A DNA stretch of 64,000 bases from positions 62,001 to 126,000 of the forward strand of contig VWND01000034.1 of the NCBI GenBank assembly GCA_009599575.1, read 5' to 3'. Positions 33,920 through 46,430 of this stretch are shown piece by piece. Position 1 is the first letter of the stretch. Each line of letters opens with the position of its first letter. This stretch comes from Blumeriella jaapii (taxonomy: Eukaryota > Ascomycota > Leotiomycetes > Helotiales > Drepanopezizaceae). The translations under genes and the position numbers were made by a program. The notes under the pieces were generated by a model. The model worked only from the letters and a program-made list of their open reading frames with translations, made no database searches and was not told the origin of the DNA.

Positions 33920-36120
33920 GTTATAAGCCTCGGAGCCAATTAATAAGCTTTTTTTTGCAATGCATACGTTAAAAGATTCGTTGGGAGCTTTTACCGGTTA
34001 ATTTATTCGAATTATTAAAAGAAATTCGTAAAAGGTTATATTTTGCAAAAAAAAAATTATTTGGCAAAAGGCTACGAATCGATAAAAAGGCTATTAAAAG
34101 TGCGAAAAGCATTAAGTTTTCGATTGTCTTAATTTACAAACCTTATTTTTGTTTTTCTATTTTTTTCAATCTAGTTAATCGACCTTTTATAACGAAAACA
34201 ATATGTCAGCCTTTACGAAAAAAAAAAATTTCTTTCACGACCCAAAATCGTAGATTTTTTGATTAAAAGCGTACAAATTTCACCGATCAGAGATTTTTTC
34301 TTTTGAATATACCGATCCTGACTTTTTATTTCGTTTTTTTATTAATAAACGATTATAAAAACAATTTTTATATCAGTTTATCGATTAAAAAAATAAAAAG
34401 CGCTAAGCAAATTACGATAAAAAGTGCGCCGAATATAATAGCATAATCGATACAAAAAAGTTGCCGTTACGATTAATAACTTTTTCGACAAATCTCGACC
34501 GGCTGATTTGATTTTCGACGATTTAAAAAATAAAATCGATTATCTTTTTAAAAATCATTTAAAAAAGCTTAAAAAATGGCAGAAGTACGTTATTGCCTAT
34601 TAAAAGTTGCTCGACTAAGTTTTTTCAATTGTAAAAACTAATTTGATAAACTTTGCAATTATTTAATCGAAAATTAACGCTATTAATAATAAAAAAACGT
34701 ACGCTATTTTATATATTAATCTGCAAAAAAATTCGTTAATAAATAGAAGTATGCGAAAAGTCAAAGATTTATATTATAAAAGGAAGCAGAAATTATTTTA
34801 GGCATTCGTTCGTATTTTGAAAAAGAATATTGCTTTTGCATATTTTTTCGTAATTAGCTTCGTTAGATTTAATTACAGAAATACTTTTCGTAAAGCGTAC
34901 AGCGGAAAGGTAAATATAACCGAATAAATAAAGAAATGGCAGACCGTTTACAAAGCAGCTGTCGAATACAAAATCTTTGATATAAATAGCTGCCACGCTG
35001 CTATTAATTTTTTCGACGCAGTCGCCGTATATATTAATCTACAATAAGCGAACGGCAAAAAGGCTGAGTATCTAAAAAACGAATTTGCCGTCTTTTTTAT
35101 AAAAAAAACTTATATCGAACTGAGCTTTATAGTTTTTTTTTTAAAAAACAACCGAGAATTCGATAATTCAGGCCGAAAAGTCGGAGTTTTCGCTATTTTC
35201 CTTTTCGATTTTAAAAACAACGATATTTCGAAAAATCGTGGGAAAAAAAAAAAAAAGCAAAAAAAAAAAAAAATTACGATTGCTTATGCGACATTTTTAA
35301 AAAACGCTATTTTTATTTTTTATCCGATTATAAAAAGCTTTTGTACGCAATAAATAATCGTCGTAAAAAAAAGATTTTTTTCTAATTTTCCGGACAGGCA
35401 AAAGATCGTTGAAATGCGAAAAAAAGCTGTTTTCCAATTATAAAAAGGCTTTGAAAGTTTTAAAATAAAAAAAGTATTCAAATGGTCGTAATTAACAAAA
35501 TCATTGAAATTTTATTAATTAAGCCAAAACAGATTTTAAAATCAATTTTCAAAAACGATCAAAAGAAGTTTTTTTACCGTTATTTCTTGTTTTTTTTTTG
35601 CTTTAATACGATTAAAAAGCATTTCGGAATTAACGTTTTGGCTTTAAAACCTGGTTAATATTATTTTTTAAACAAAAGCATTTTTTTTAATAATTGCTAT
35701 AAAATCCATTTAATAAACGATAAAAAACTTTTTTATCGAAAAGTTTTATAAAAAGGTTAATAATTTTATTAACAGCGTTTATACAAGCATACAAAATCTT
35801 TTTAATCGTCGAGAAAAAAAAGTCGTTTAATAAAAAAGGCTTTTCGTAAAAAAAATAAAAAGTTTTAAAATATTGTTTTTAATAAAGTAGCGTTTATTTC
35901 AGATTTTATTATTAATATTATTTCCGCTAGTTTTTTAGCTAAAAAGAATTAATGATTTTAAAGGTCAGATAATATTTTTCGTTTTAAAAGCTATAAAAGT
36001 TTTATTATAAAACATTAATATTAAACGATCGCCGATTTTTGTATATTTAAATATATTAAAATTAATTGCTTTTTTCATTCGCATTTTTTACGTAATAATT
36101 TGAATTTTTTAAAATGTAAT
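33920..36120 (+). pseudogene. F2 gag and protease region
   Basis: An ATG at 34203 starts M-S-A-F-T-K-K-K-N-F-F-H-D-P-K-S, a plausible gag start, and the reading runs on through stops. Near 35275 a Y-D-C-L-C-D-I-F-K segment could be what is left of a zinc knuckle. The protease should lie at about 35400-36100 but shows no readable active site. The minus-strand open frame 34793-34996 is a shadow. Confidence 0.6.
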
Positions 36121-37200
36121 TCGCTCGGCCTGATAATTTATATAATTTCAAAACGTCGTACGCGCTATAAATTTAAAAAAAGCAGCGTATTTACGTACGA
36201 TCGGAATAACGACGCGCGCTTATAGCATTTTCGTTTGGGTTATTTAAGTAAAAGCGCGTTCGAAAAGCTGGTCGAAAACATTCGTAAAATAAAAATTAAA
36301 AGTTTAATTAAAATAAAATGCGAAAAGTATGCTGTTACGCATTTAAAGCAAATAATTTTAAAAGCAATATCAAAAAATAAGTTTTCCAGGCTTTTTTCGT
36401 ATCGGCTGGGATTTTTACGATTATTTTAAAAGTCGTAAAAAAGCTTATAACGGCTCGACGTAAATATTTTTAATAAAAAACGAATATAATAAAAAAATTT
36501 AAGCTTTCGTTATTAAAACAAAAAATATAAAAGTCGTTTTAAACCGTTTCCAAACATTCGACGTATAAATAAAACGCTAATACAACTTTTTCATTTGCAA
36601 AATTCGATAAGATAACGAATTATCGGTAATTCCAAAATAAAAAAACATTATTTCGAAATATTAAAAATAAGCGAAGCGCGAAAGTATCGATTTGGAATTG
36701 ATTTTATTTTACGTGCATTAATCAAACGGCTCGATCGAACGAACAAAAAAGAAAGTAATTAAGCGTTCGATAAAAATAAAAATCGGAGCGGGCCTTTTAA
36801 TTTCCTTTTGGCCCGAAACGATAAAAGCAGCAGCGCATTTGTATAATATATCGCCGTTTGCAAAAAAATAATTTAAGATTTCAAATTAAATTTTACACAG
36901 CTGATTTAGGCAATATTTCCGGTATTACGATCCTGCTATTATAAAAGCGCGTACGGCCGATTTTAAACCAAACTAAATCAAAGTTTATGCGTACGAAACT
37001 CGTAAGTATTTAATAATAAAAAATCGGAAAACTATAAAATACAAAAAAAAAATTAAAGTTTTTCCGAGGAAATATATCGGATATTTAATTAAATATAACG
37101 CTTTTAATATTTACAAAATCTGGATTTTCTAGCTAATACGCGTAATTACGAGGCGAAACGTAATATTAAACGAACTTAAATTTTATTTTTCGGAAAATAA
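36121..37200 (+). pseudogene. F2 integrase, N-terminal and core part
   Basis: The open stretch 36235-36429 reads L-G-Y-L-S-K-S-A-F-E-K-L-V-E-N-I, then K-C-E-K-Y-A-V-T-H-L-K-Q. This is the copia integrase H-C-C zinc region (original form H-L-S..C..C) just upstream of the D-D-E core. The core continues to 37200, where N-V-I-L-N-E-L-K-F-Y-F precedes the A3 LTR. One of the zinc cysteines reads Y (G-to-A change). Confidence 0.82.
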
Positions 37201-37467
37201 TGTAAAACGGTGATATTTTATATTGATAGGATTTGGTAGTTTTAGCTATGGTCGAGGCATAAACCCTTCCGAAACCCTCTGCCATTGACTACTTTCAACA
37301 GGTATAAAAGCAAAGCATTTTCTTAAATAGTATTATAAGCACGCAGTCCAATTCATACTTTTATTCATTTTTTTTTTTCTTTTTTCAATTTTTTTTAAAG
37401 ATTTTCTAGATTATTTTACTTACCGATATATAGCCGTATTAGTCTGGTTTTCCTATCTACTTTTATA
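37201..37467 (+). repeat. A3 5' LTR
   Basis: It starts TGTAAAACGGTGATA and ends TTTTATA (mutated TTTTACA), 267 bp. Confidence 0.92.
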
Positions 37468-39798
37468 TTTGATGATTTACGCAGGGATTCAAATTTCGGT
37501 ATTTCGTTTTTATATATTCGCCGATGTATTTTTTAAATTCACAATTAAAATCGACTTCGATATTTCGCTACTGCGGCTTAAAAGACTTTTCATATAATGT
37601 TGTTCGCAGCTGCATTATATAAAAAATCTTTAATAGCTTTTTTTATTTTTCGTATAATTATTAAACTACAAAAATGCAATACATTTCAAAAACGTTTGAA
37701 ATTACGATTAAGCAATTTTAAATCGTGCGAAGTTTAAAATTCGAAAGTCGCTTATTTATTAAAAAATCACAAATCGAATATTAATTCGCACGCTTCGATC
37801 TCTGCGCTCGGCCCTTTTAAACTAGATTTTTTTTAATTAAACGCCTAGCGAAAACTTAACCTTTTAATTTTACGTTTTATAACTATAGCAATTATAATTT
37901 GCGGCTTTTATTTAAAATAATAAAAAAATGGCTGTACGTATATTGGCCTGAGCCACGGAATATCGAAACCGTAAATTATATAGCAATATTATATTAATTC
38001 AATTAATTTATTAAAAAACAAGTTTCTTAATATACCATCTAAATGTTTAAACGCAATTTTATTTTATTTAATTTTTTCAAAAAAACACAAAGACTTTCTT
38101 AATAGCTTCCTTATTAAAAACGATTTTTTTTATACTGAAAATCTTTAATTTGCAATTCCAAAAAACATTTATTTATTTAATTCAAACCTTACTAACACTT
38201 TCGTTAATATCATAAACAACGACGCTTTTCGTTTTTTTATACGAGGCCGTATGCTTTTCCTTGGCTTTTCTGATACACTTTTATTTAATAGCGCTAACGT
38301 TACCGATTTTATCGAAAAATATAAAAAAACCTATAAAAATTTCGGAATTTCTGAAACTGAAATATTCGATAAACTTTTTCGCTATTATAATTTAACTATT
38401 AAAAATATTATTAAATCGATAAATAAATGAAAGGCTATTAAGGCTCGAGACTGGCGTAAGCTAATTAAAGTTTTAAAATCGGAATTCCGAAATTACGATC
38501 GTTAACAGATCTGTGATACTATCGCTTTTCTTAAATAATTTGTTATAATAATTCGCTAAGCCAAAAAACTTAAGGTTTATTATCGTATTTATACGAAAAT
38601 TTCTAACGTTTTCGTTAATAAAAAAGTCTTAAGCGAAATTAAACAAAAAAGATTGTTTTTATTTAGCCTTCCAATTAGTATTCGTAATAAAACTATTAAA
38701 CATTTTAAAATTGATAAACAAAACTTTAAAATCTTCGATTAATATTTCAAATTTGTAAAGTTCGTTTTTAAACAAAACCAAAACGAGCGTATTATTAAAA
38801 CCGTAAATTAAAAAAAATCTCTTTTTTTTATTTACAAAAAAAACGTAAAAGCTTTAGTGCAGAAATATGCCCAGCTACTAAAAGTTACCGAAATCGTCAA
38901 AAAACAATCAGTTATTATATTATTCAATCGTTTTGCAAAGCTTACTGGCTTGAAAAAGCTTAATAAAAATATCGAAACTTTCGTATTAAAATTTACCGAT
39001 ATTAAGATTTAAAAATTGCAAAGCAAAATCGAAAGTCTTATGCAATAGCAGAAAAAATTTTTTTACGTTAACTCGAATAATAAAAACGATTAAAATAACT
39101 TTTACAACAATTACTTTTTTTAAAATGCGCGAAGCGATTAATTTCGCTAAGCCACCGTAAAAGTAATAGCTGCCTAATAGCAATTTTTTTATGCTAACGA
39201 TCAGAATCAGCGAAACACTAATTATAATAACGATTATTAAAAAAAAAAAAAAAAAATCAGCGCGGAAACCAAAATCGCGGCTATTAAAATAATAAAAGTA
39301 ATTATTAAAACAAACCTCGTAACTTTAAGTATAAGTTTTGTAACAACAGAAAAATTTATTGCGAAAAACTTTATATTCGCTTTGATAGCAAAATATTTAA
39401 TTTTTGTATAAGTAATAGTATCTGTTATATTAATAAATACGGAATAATCTGCTTCGGACCGGTAAAAGCAGAAATGGGCCTTTTTAATAAAACTGAGAAT
39501 CAAAGCTAATTGAATATTATTCGCTTAAAAGTAAAAAGTACGAAATGGAACGATTGCTTGGAAAACAGGAAAAATGCGAAAACGATTTTACTAGTAAAAA
39601 AAAAAACATTTCCGAAAGCGTATTAATCAAGGAAAAAACCTTTATCCTAAGTGTAAATAAAATTCAAATATATAAATAAAAAATAAATATATATATTGCT
39701 AATGCAATTATCGCATTTGCAAATATTATAATTGTATAATTAAATTAGCGAATTATAAAAAAGCAAAGTGTTTCTGTTTTATTCGCCAAACCAACTGA
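37468..39798 (+). pseudogene. A3 leader and gag
   Basis: It follows A2 7737-10070 base for base apart from C/T and G/A changes. The gag segment F-N-S-A-N-V-T-D-F-I-E-K-Y recurs near 38285. The minus-strand open frames at 38986-39183 and 39237-39503 are shadows, also present in A2. It is broken by G1 in the Lys-rich gag-protease linker. Confidence 0.68.
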
Positions 39799-39825
39799 TG
39801 TTACGATCCGTGCCAATGGTATTTT
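39799..39825 (+). mobile_element. G1, first 27 bp (before D1 insertion)
   Basis: TGTTACGATCC followed by TGCCAATGGTATTTT. The same start occurs in G2 at 53007. D1 is inserted after ATTTT, which is repeated at 52235-52239, and G1 goes on at 52240. Confidence 0.85.
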
Positions 39826-40011
39826 TGTTAAGGGGTGCGAACGAGCAGAAGGTTCGTAAATGATTTGTATTAATTACGAGATTTTTAAATTAAAAGTGCC
39901 GCGAATTCTAAGATATAATATATGCGGATAATCACGTGGTTCCGATATCACGTGACAACAACGTAACTCTCGAATCACGTGACCAATGAACTGATGTCCT
40001 ATCCTTTCACA
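39826..40011 (-). repeat. D1 3' LTR
   Basis: 186 bp, TGTTAAGGGG...CTTTCACA on the plus strand, paired with 52049-52234. Confidence 0.93.
39933..39981. promoter_or_regulatory. Three CACGTG boxes in D1 3' LTR
   Basis: CACGTG at 39933-39938, 39949-39954 and 39976-39981, the last two as TCACGTGA. All three are also present in the 5' LTR (52156-52204). Tight clustering suggests binding by a bHLH-type regulator, by inference. Confidence 0.4.
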
Positions 40012-40360
40012 TATAATTCTTTTTCCTATTTTTTTATTTAATTTTTTCGTCGTCGGAATTTATTTTTATAAATCGAGCTTCGTTCGCAAAGCGTATTTGT
40101 AAACGAGTGCGAGATTCGGCTGGAATAGTAGAAAAAGAAGAAGCAGGCTTTTCTAGTTTCGAAAGCAGAACAATTGGTGTTTTTGCAATAGAAAAAGAAT
40201 TGGTAATAATCGTTTTATATTTAATAACAATTGTAAATGCTTTTTTCGGTAGTAAAAGCTTATTTTTGTTATTTATCGATTTAATATGTTTTCTGTTAGC
40301 AATTCTGGCTTTAGCTAATTCTGATTTGATCGAATAAAGTTTTTAAAAAACGAATAGCGA
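40012..40360 (-). pseudogene. D1 pol C-terminal extension
   Basis: On the minus strand 40340-40050 is open for about 95 codons (S-E-L-A-K-A-R-I-A-N-R-K-H ... N-S-D-D-E-K-I-K), rich in Lys, Ala, Ser and Thr. It is less mutated than the rest of D1. It would be the tail after integrase. The plus-strand open frame 40107-40337 covers the same DNA and looks less protein-like. No chromodomain pattern is visible. Confidence 0.55.
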
Positions 40361-41700
40361 ATTCTGCTATAAAACTATATGCGTTAATAACGTTTTTTAA
40401 TAATTCCTAAGATTGGTTTTCGACGTTGTAGCTACGCTATTATATTAAATAAAAAAAGTTGGAATTTCGTTTAAAATTAAAAATGGCGTTTATAACTTAT
40501 AACAAGCTTCCGTTTGCGTCGATAAAAACAGATAAAGAGAAAAGGTTTTTTTGCTCTGAAAAAAAATCGTTATAAACAGATTTAAGCAGATTAATATAAA
40601 AAACAAAATATAATAGTTTTTAATCGAAAGATAATTTCAGCTTGTAATTATAAAAGCCTAAAACTTCGGCGATTTTGTAAAAACCGTAGAATTTGTTATT
40701 TAATTTTTTAATTAATCTGATGAAAATTATATTGCGTTTATTAAAAAACACGGTATCTTTTATTTTATAAGCAGAAGCTGATTAACGTTATTAATTAAAA
40801 TAGTGTTTTTGATCGGCCAACGCTGAAATCAGATTTATACGTAAAAGTAGTTTTAACTTTTTTATTTTATCGGCGAAATCGTTTTCTTTCGTATCTGCTA
40901 TTCGCAAAATGCGTAAAATAAAACCTAAAATAAGCTTATGTAAAAAAAAGCTTATTCGGAAATAAAAGCCTTTGTTGGCGTGGAAAAGGGAAACTCCGGT
41001 AAAAGCGTTTACAGCGTTATTCGCTGCGAATTTAGCTAAAAAAAAGCTAGTTTTTTTAATTTTTTTGAGCGTATTCGACGAATTGTTTTAAATAAAATAA
41101 TAGATAGGCGTTCGCGTTTTCGGTTAGCCGTCTGTTTCGAAATAAAAACTGATAGATAACGTAATATTGATTCCGAAACGGTAATTAATAGCTTTTCAAA
41201 ATTGTGAAACAAACAAAAAACCTTGGATTAAAATTATAAAATCGGATAAATTATATAAACGCCAGATATTCCTGCAAAACAATTTAGCTAAATCTGTCGC
41301 TTTTATAATTATATAGCAAGCTATATAATATCGTTTTTTAATAAAGCTACAAACTATTATTATAATCAGGTTGTTTCGACTTATGCTTTTTTATTAAAAA
41401 AAAGCTTATAAAATCGATTAATATATAGCTTCAACGGCGTAAAAAAATAAGCAAAAGTTTAAAAAGTTTTTAATAGCGTTGACTAATGCTTATATTACGA
41501 AAGCAGCCGTTGCAATTGCGAACAAATTTTTTGCAATTTTCGAAAACCAATAGCTAATAATAATTTTTATTAATAATTTCGTAAAACTTATTTTTGCTAG
41601 AATGGCCTGTTTTTATTAAATTATAGGCTATTTGTAAAAGCTAAATACGAATAAAAACGTTTAAATTCGGTGTATCGAAAACGTAAAATCGGTTTCGAAA
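40361..41700 (-). pseudogene. D1 integrase region
   Basis: This lies between RNase H and the C-terminal tail on the minus strand. The frame is broken by many stops, so motifs are only hinted at. The call rests on gene order and length (about 1.3 kb fits an integrase). Confidence 0.55.
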
Positions 41701-43250
41701 ATACAACTTGTTATTGCGTATAACGTATTTAAAAAGTTGTAACGTTTTAAATTTCGAAATACTTTTTGATTTAAGCATTTTTTTTTTAATAGCGATTTAT
41801 AATTTATTAATAAAATAATATTTATTTAAAAATCGTAAAAGCTTTTCGTCGTTTGCTTCGGATTGTTTTAGCGAAGCTGAAAAAACGGTTAAAACTTCGG
41901 TCAGATAATATTTTTTAAAAAAAGCTTAATTTTAGAACTGAATTTTTTCGTTTGAAAAGTTCTAAGAAAAATCTTAAAAGCGTCGGATTAAAAAATCAGA
42001 TTTGCTATTTTATTTTCCAAATCTGAATATAATTATAAAATCAAAACCAATTAAAAACTCGCTTCAGCGTATTTAACGCTTATTAAATTGCTTAATCGTT
42101 ATAAAATATTTTAAGTTTCGGTGGTTTATAAATATTCGAATTAAATAAACAGCTTTTTGTAATTCGGCTCGCTAATTTTCGAAGCAACATATAATAGCGA
42201 AAAGTTTTTTATTATAAACTTCGTAATTGCATTCGGTTAAATCGAATTTTTTCGATATAAAAGCGATTGGATAAAATACTTTTATATCGTTTTTTTAAAA
42301 AAAAAATTCTAAAAAAACGTAATTAAAAGCGTCAATTTTAATAAATATCTTTTTATTAAAGTTGAAATAAAACAACGTAAATGCAATCGTAAAAGGTGAT
42401 TTGAAAAACTCGAAAGCTTTTATACAATCGTCGTTAAAATTTTATTTAGTATTTTTCTTCGTTAAATTTATTAAAAAAATCACGATTTTAAAAAAAATTT
42501 TAATAAATCGTCGATAAAAATTCGCAAAATCTAAAAACGCTTATACGTTTTTAACGTTAAAAAGAAAATTCCAGCCCATAATTGCTTCGAGCTTTTTAAA
42601 GTTTATTTTGATTTTAATAATAAAAATAATTATTTCAAAATAAACGACTTTTTAAACTTCGAACTCGCACTTTTTTATATTTAATTACAGGCCAGCGTTA
42701 AAAAAAATTTGAAAAACGAAATTAACGTATTTTTAATGTTTTTAAAAATCGTTTAAATAAACTAAAATATCGTTTATATAAATTATGCAAAAAATATTTA
42801 AGTAAAATCGTAATCGTTTATGCGAAAATAAAACGTAGAGAAAGCGTTGTATAATCCGAAAAGCATAACCAAAGATTCGAACAAATTATATTTCGTATTA
42901 AATGCAATAAGCTATTTATAATTTTTTTTTATTCGAATTTTATTAAGGGCGGCGAAAACGTCGAGTTTAATATAAAATTTGATTTTGCTTAATCGTAAAA
43001 GCGTTTTTTAAATTAATAATAAAAAGTATCGGTTTTTAATTATAATAGCGTTAAAAGCTTTGTAATCGACGCAAAATCGTAGTTTTTCTTTTGGATTTTT
43101 CGCAAATAAAACTGGAAAAGCTGCGGAAAAAAAGCTCGTTCGGATTTAATCTTTTTCGAGATTTTCTTTAAAAAATTTGCGTAAAACTTAAAATTCGTCG
43201 ATTAATATATTATACAAAAGGCCGTATAAAAATATTACTTCAAATCGAAA
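41701..43250 (-). pseudogene. D1 reverse transcriptase and RNase H
   Basis: Near 43070-43130 the minus strand reads [17 protein letters not shown], followed by A-F-N-A-I and K-N-R-Y, an unmistakable gypsy RT block. Palm and connection domains continue down to about 42350, then RNase H to about 41700, all with TAA/TAG interruptions. Confidence 0.8.
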
Positions 43251-43884
43251 TTTTATCGTATAATTAACGCTTTTTTTATAAAATGCAAATTTATTAGCTT
43301 CGATAAAGTTAAAAGCGGCTAAATAATAATAATAATAAAAAAAGAATTTTATTCGAAAGTCGATTAGCGATTTGATTTAAAAAGCCAAACGAATATTTTC
43401 CAATAAAGCTTTAGCGAAGTAAAATTCGGCTGAAAATTATTATCGTACAATTTAAAAAAACTTATGTTTTTGCAATTAATCGATTTCAAATAATATAATA
43501 AAAAAAAAATCGTCGGTTAAAACGTTTAATTTGTATAATTATTAATTAATTTCGTACAAAAAAGCTGAAAATACTTCGACTTTTGATTAAAAGGCCAAAA
43601 TAATAAACACAACTGCTTTTATACGACGAGGTGTAGCTGGTAGAACGACGGTTTTGTAAAAGTAGCGTTTTTAAATTAGGCCTGAAACAGCCAATTATGC
43701 GTTAAAATAAACAATTCGTACGGCAAAAATCTAAATTAAAACAAAAGATGTTCGTAGTTCAGTTAATATAAAAGTTGTGTATCCGAAATCAAAGCTTTCT
43801 TAAAATAAAATCGTATTTTCCTAATATTATAATAAAAGCTGTAATTAATTCGGTATGGCCGGCGGTATTAATTTAAAAGGAAAC
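43251..43884 (-). other. D1 PR-RT linker
   Basis: An AT-rich stretch between protease and RT. It includes the place (about 43560) where D2 departs from the normal element: D2 is collinear with D1 up to G-T-A-C-G-A-A-A-T-T-A-A-T and then jumps to an inverted LTR end. Confidence 0.6.
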
Positions 43885-44121
43885 TTAATAAATAACATCG
43901 CCGTAGATAAAAAAGCGTCCGTTAACCACGGTAAATTTACGTAGATTAATAAATAAAACAAAAGTTAATTCGTAATATTGCACGAAAAAATAATTAATAA
44001 AATTATCGGTAGCTCCGGAATCGTTTAAAAAATAAATTTTAATATATATACTATTAATAGTTATAATACAAAGCAATATCAAATATGATTTCGGAACGCC
44101 GTCCAAAGCAAATATTTCCAA
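43885..44121 (-). pseudogene. D1 retropepsin-like protease
   Basis: A 78-codon open stretch reads F-L-N-D-S-G-A-T-D-N-F-I-N, with the catalytic D-S-G intact, followed by L-R-K-F-T-V-V-N-G-R. This is the gypsy protease entry. D2 has the same protein at 62700-63074 with D-S-E-A instead. Stops upstream and downstream still make the gene inactive. Confidence 0.82.
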
Positions 44122-45614
44122 TTTATTTTTTAAAAATTTTTAATAATAATAATTATTAAAAACAATTAGTTTCCCGACTTTTTTGCCTCGGCCTTAGCTT
44201 TTTTAATTTAAAAAAAGTCGGAATAATCAGCAACGCGGTGTTTATCGCTAGCATATCAAAAGCAAAAGTTATTAGCAAAAAGGTAAATTCGGCGAGCTAA
44301 TTTTTCGACATTATTTATTAAGCGTTTGTTTTTGACTATATCGGCTGCGGTTTATATAATTACTTTGGTTTAAATAGCGCTGAAATTCATAAGGTCGTTT
44401 TAAATAATAGTCGTAATAGCAGTTTTAAATATAAAAGCAAAAAAAATAATTCTCGTATTACGGCTTTCGGTTTTGTAATAATTAAAATTTAATTATCGAA
44501 AAACGATATCGGTTTCGCGTATTTAAGCGCAAAAAATTATAAAATCGGTTTTTAAATCGAAAAAATTAATATACGACAAACGAATAATTATATCAAAATA
44601 AAAAGCTTCGCGCAGAATAGCGATAGCGGCTTCGTTATTAAACTTAATATAATTTTTAATTTTCAGTCAAATAAAAAAAAATAAACAGAAATTAAATGCT
44701 TTACTTAAAAAATAATTTTTTTTTGAATATATCTGCCTATTGATTAAAAATACCGAACGATTATTAAAAAATTTAAATTATTTTTGCAATAGTCAAATAA
44801 GAAAAAGTGCCGTTTATACGTAAATTTTTTTGTAAAACGCTTTTGATTATATCGGAAAAACGAAAGAAAAAGTAATTTATACGATTTTATTCGGTCGCAT
44901 ATCAATTCTGATTAAAACGAAATTTTAAAATTATATTTAAAAAAAAAATGGTAAAATGCTTCGTAACGTTGCCGGTGTTACCCGAATTTATAAATTTATC
45001 GGGGTCGAAGAAAACAAATGTTTTTTTTTTTGCGTTTAAAATATTCGATGTATTTTAATTAATAAAAATTTGTTTTCGGAGATTCGCAAATTCGGCTTCG
45101 CGGTTTTAAATCATTTTTTTTTAAAAAGCCTTTTTTTTCTAGTATTATACCGTTTAAATATTTGATTTTTAAGCGAGATTATTTAATTTGGCTTTAAATA
45201 ATATTATTATATCGCTTTGTTTTATCGCGTAAGCGAAAATATCGAAAAAATTTTAAAAGCAAGCTTTCGTATTAGCGATTAAAGCGGCGACGATTTAATC
45301 GGAGTATTTAAAAAGCCTTAAAATAAAGCAATTAAAAGGTTCCGATAATTTAAGAAATTCCGATATTTTCGGTATTAATGCCCGTTAAAAAAAAGCGTGA
45401 AATATGTTTTGTTCCGGAATATAAGCAGAAGCAAAACAAGGTTTTTCGAATATAAGTTTTATATTAAAAAAAGTTGTCGTTTCGTAGTTTCGTATAAAAG
45501 GTCGTAAGGGTCGTAAAATTGTTATCGCGATAAAATTGATTTTTTGTATGCGCAAAAGCAAAACAGAATTAGCAGGCCTTTTCAGCTCGAGGGCTGAAAT
45601 AGAAGTGTTAAAAG
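44122..45614 (-). pseudogene. D1 gag
   Basis: It aligns with the reverse complement of D2 61174-62690. Close to 44230-44300 the frame gives N-F-C-F-x-Y-A-S-D-K-H-R-V-A-D-Y. The better D2 copy shows it to be a C-x2-C-x4-H-x4-C zinc knuckle with both outer cysteines hit. The first codons lie near 45560-45600, next to the E2 insertion. Confidence 0.75.
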
Positions 45615-45619
45615 GGTTT

Positions 45620-45888
45620 TGTAACGATCTAATCAGTCGGAGGGCTGGGAAATCAGTCAACTGGTCGCCGTGTTTATATAATATGAAAAACGAGCCTTTG
45701 GTTTTGTAACAAAAATATTAATTTAGAATTAACAATTGCAAAAAATAGAAATTGCTAAAAAAAAAAAGTTTTATATATATAAATAATTTTTACAATTAAT
45801 AAAAAAATTCACCAGGAGATTAAAAAGCTTGCAGCTACACGTAGTTGCTGGGGTGATACGAGAAATAGCAAAAAAATAAATCGTTATA
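45620..45888 (-). repeat. E2 3' LTR
   Basis: 269 bp, TGTAACGATC...ATCGTTATA on the plus strand. It is more mutated than the partner at 51764-52032 in the middle part. Confidence 0.93.
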
Positions 45889-46430
45889 TTATTCCTCCGT
45901 CCGAAAAAAGCGCGTTTTCGAGCTTTTATTTATTGGTACGTCGCTATTTAAATAATCGTACGAATTTGTACCTTCGGAATACGCTTTCAGCCAGTTTATA
46001 AGTTTTGCAGAAAAACCGAAAAGCTTTTTATGCGTTAAATAAAAATCGCGCATTTTCAAAAAAGCATAAATAAAATCAAACGCGAAGTATTACGTGAGAT
46101 TTTTATTTAAGCTTATTCAAAAAGCTTTATACTAAAAGGTTTTTCGCTGCATTCGACAAGCGAATAATTTTTCGACTTCGTATTCGAGCTTTTTAATTAT
46201 ATTAATAAATTAAAAAGCTAGGTTAACCTGATTTAAAAACGCGTCGTTAGCTATTTTACGCAATCGATTAGCGTAAAAAACTAAATGTACGTTTATAATA
46301 CTAAAAAGGTTTAGCTTAAAAGCGTTATCGAAAATTTTGGCTATAATTTTAAAAAGGCCGTTTATAAGATTGTCGAGTTTGCGAAAGGGCCGGAAAGTCG
46401 AAAATAAACGCATATCGAATTATACGTAAT
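45889..46430 (-). pseudogene. E2 integrase C-terminus and chromodomain
   Basis: It is collinear with E1 29891-30435. The open stretch 46210-46413 gives R-K-L-D-N-L-I-N-G-L-F-K and F-Y-A-N-R-L-R-K. The chromodomain part (about 45990-46190) is legible only with help from E1 because of stops. Confidence 0.75.

Larger units (their letters stand above)
33618..37200 (+). mobile_element. Ty1/copia element F2, 5' part
   Basis: It opens with a 302-bp LTR (33618-33919) identical in length to solo LTR F1. It then carries gag and an integrase of copia type in the copia order. It interrupts E3 at TTTAATTTC and is itself broken at 37200 by A3. Its right end is outside the window, so no target duplication can be tested. 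Confidence 0.88.
37201..39798 (+). mobile_element. Ty3/gypsy element A3, 5' part
   Basis: 5' LTR (37201-37467) and gag of a third A element, collinear with A2 7470-10070. It is broken at 39798 by G1; in A1 and A2 the sequence continues. It is the least mutated A copy in the primer-site area. The rest of A3 lies beyond the window. Confidence 0.9.

Noticed and set aside
40107..40337. 76-codon hydrophobic plus-strand frame, possible membrane protein
   Set aside because: The minus strand of the same DNA continues the D1 pol reading with a Lys/Ser-rich tail. Hydrophobicity of the plus frame comes from T-rich complement of Lys codons.
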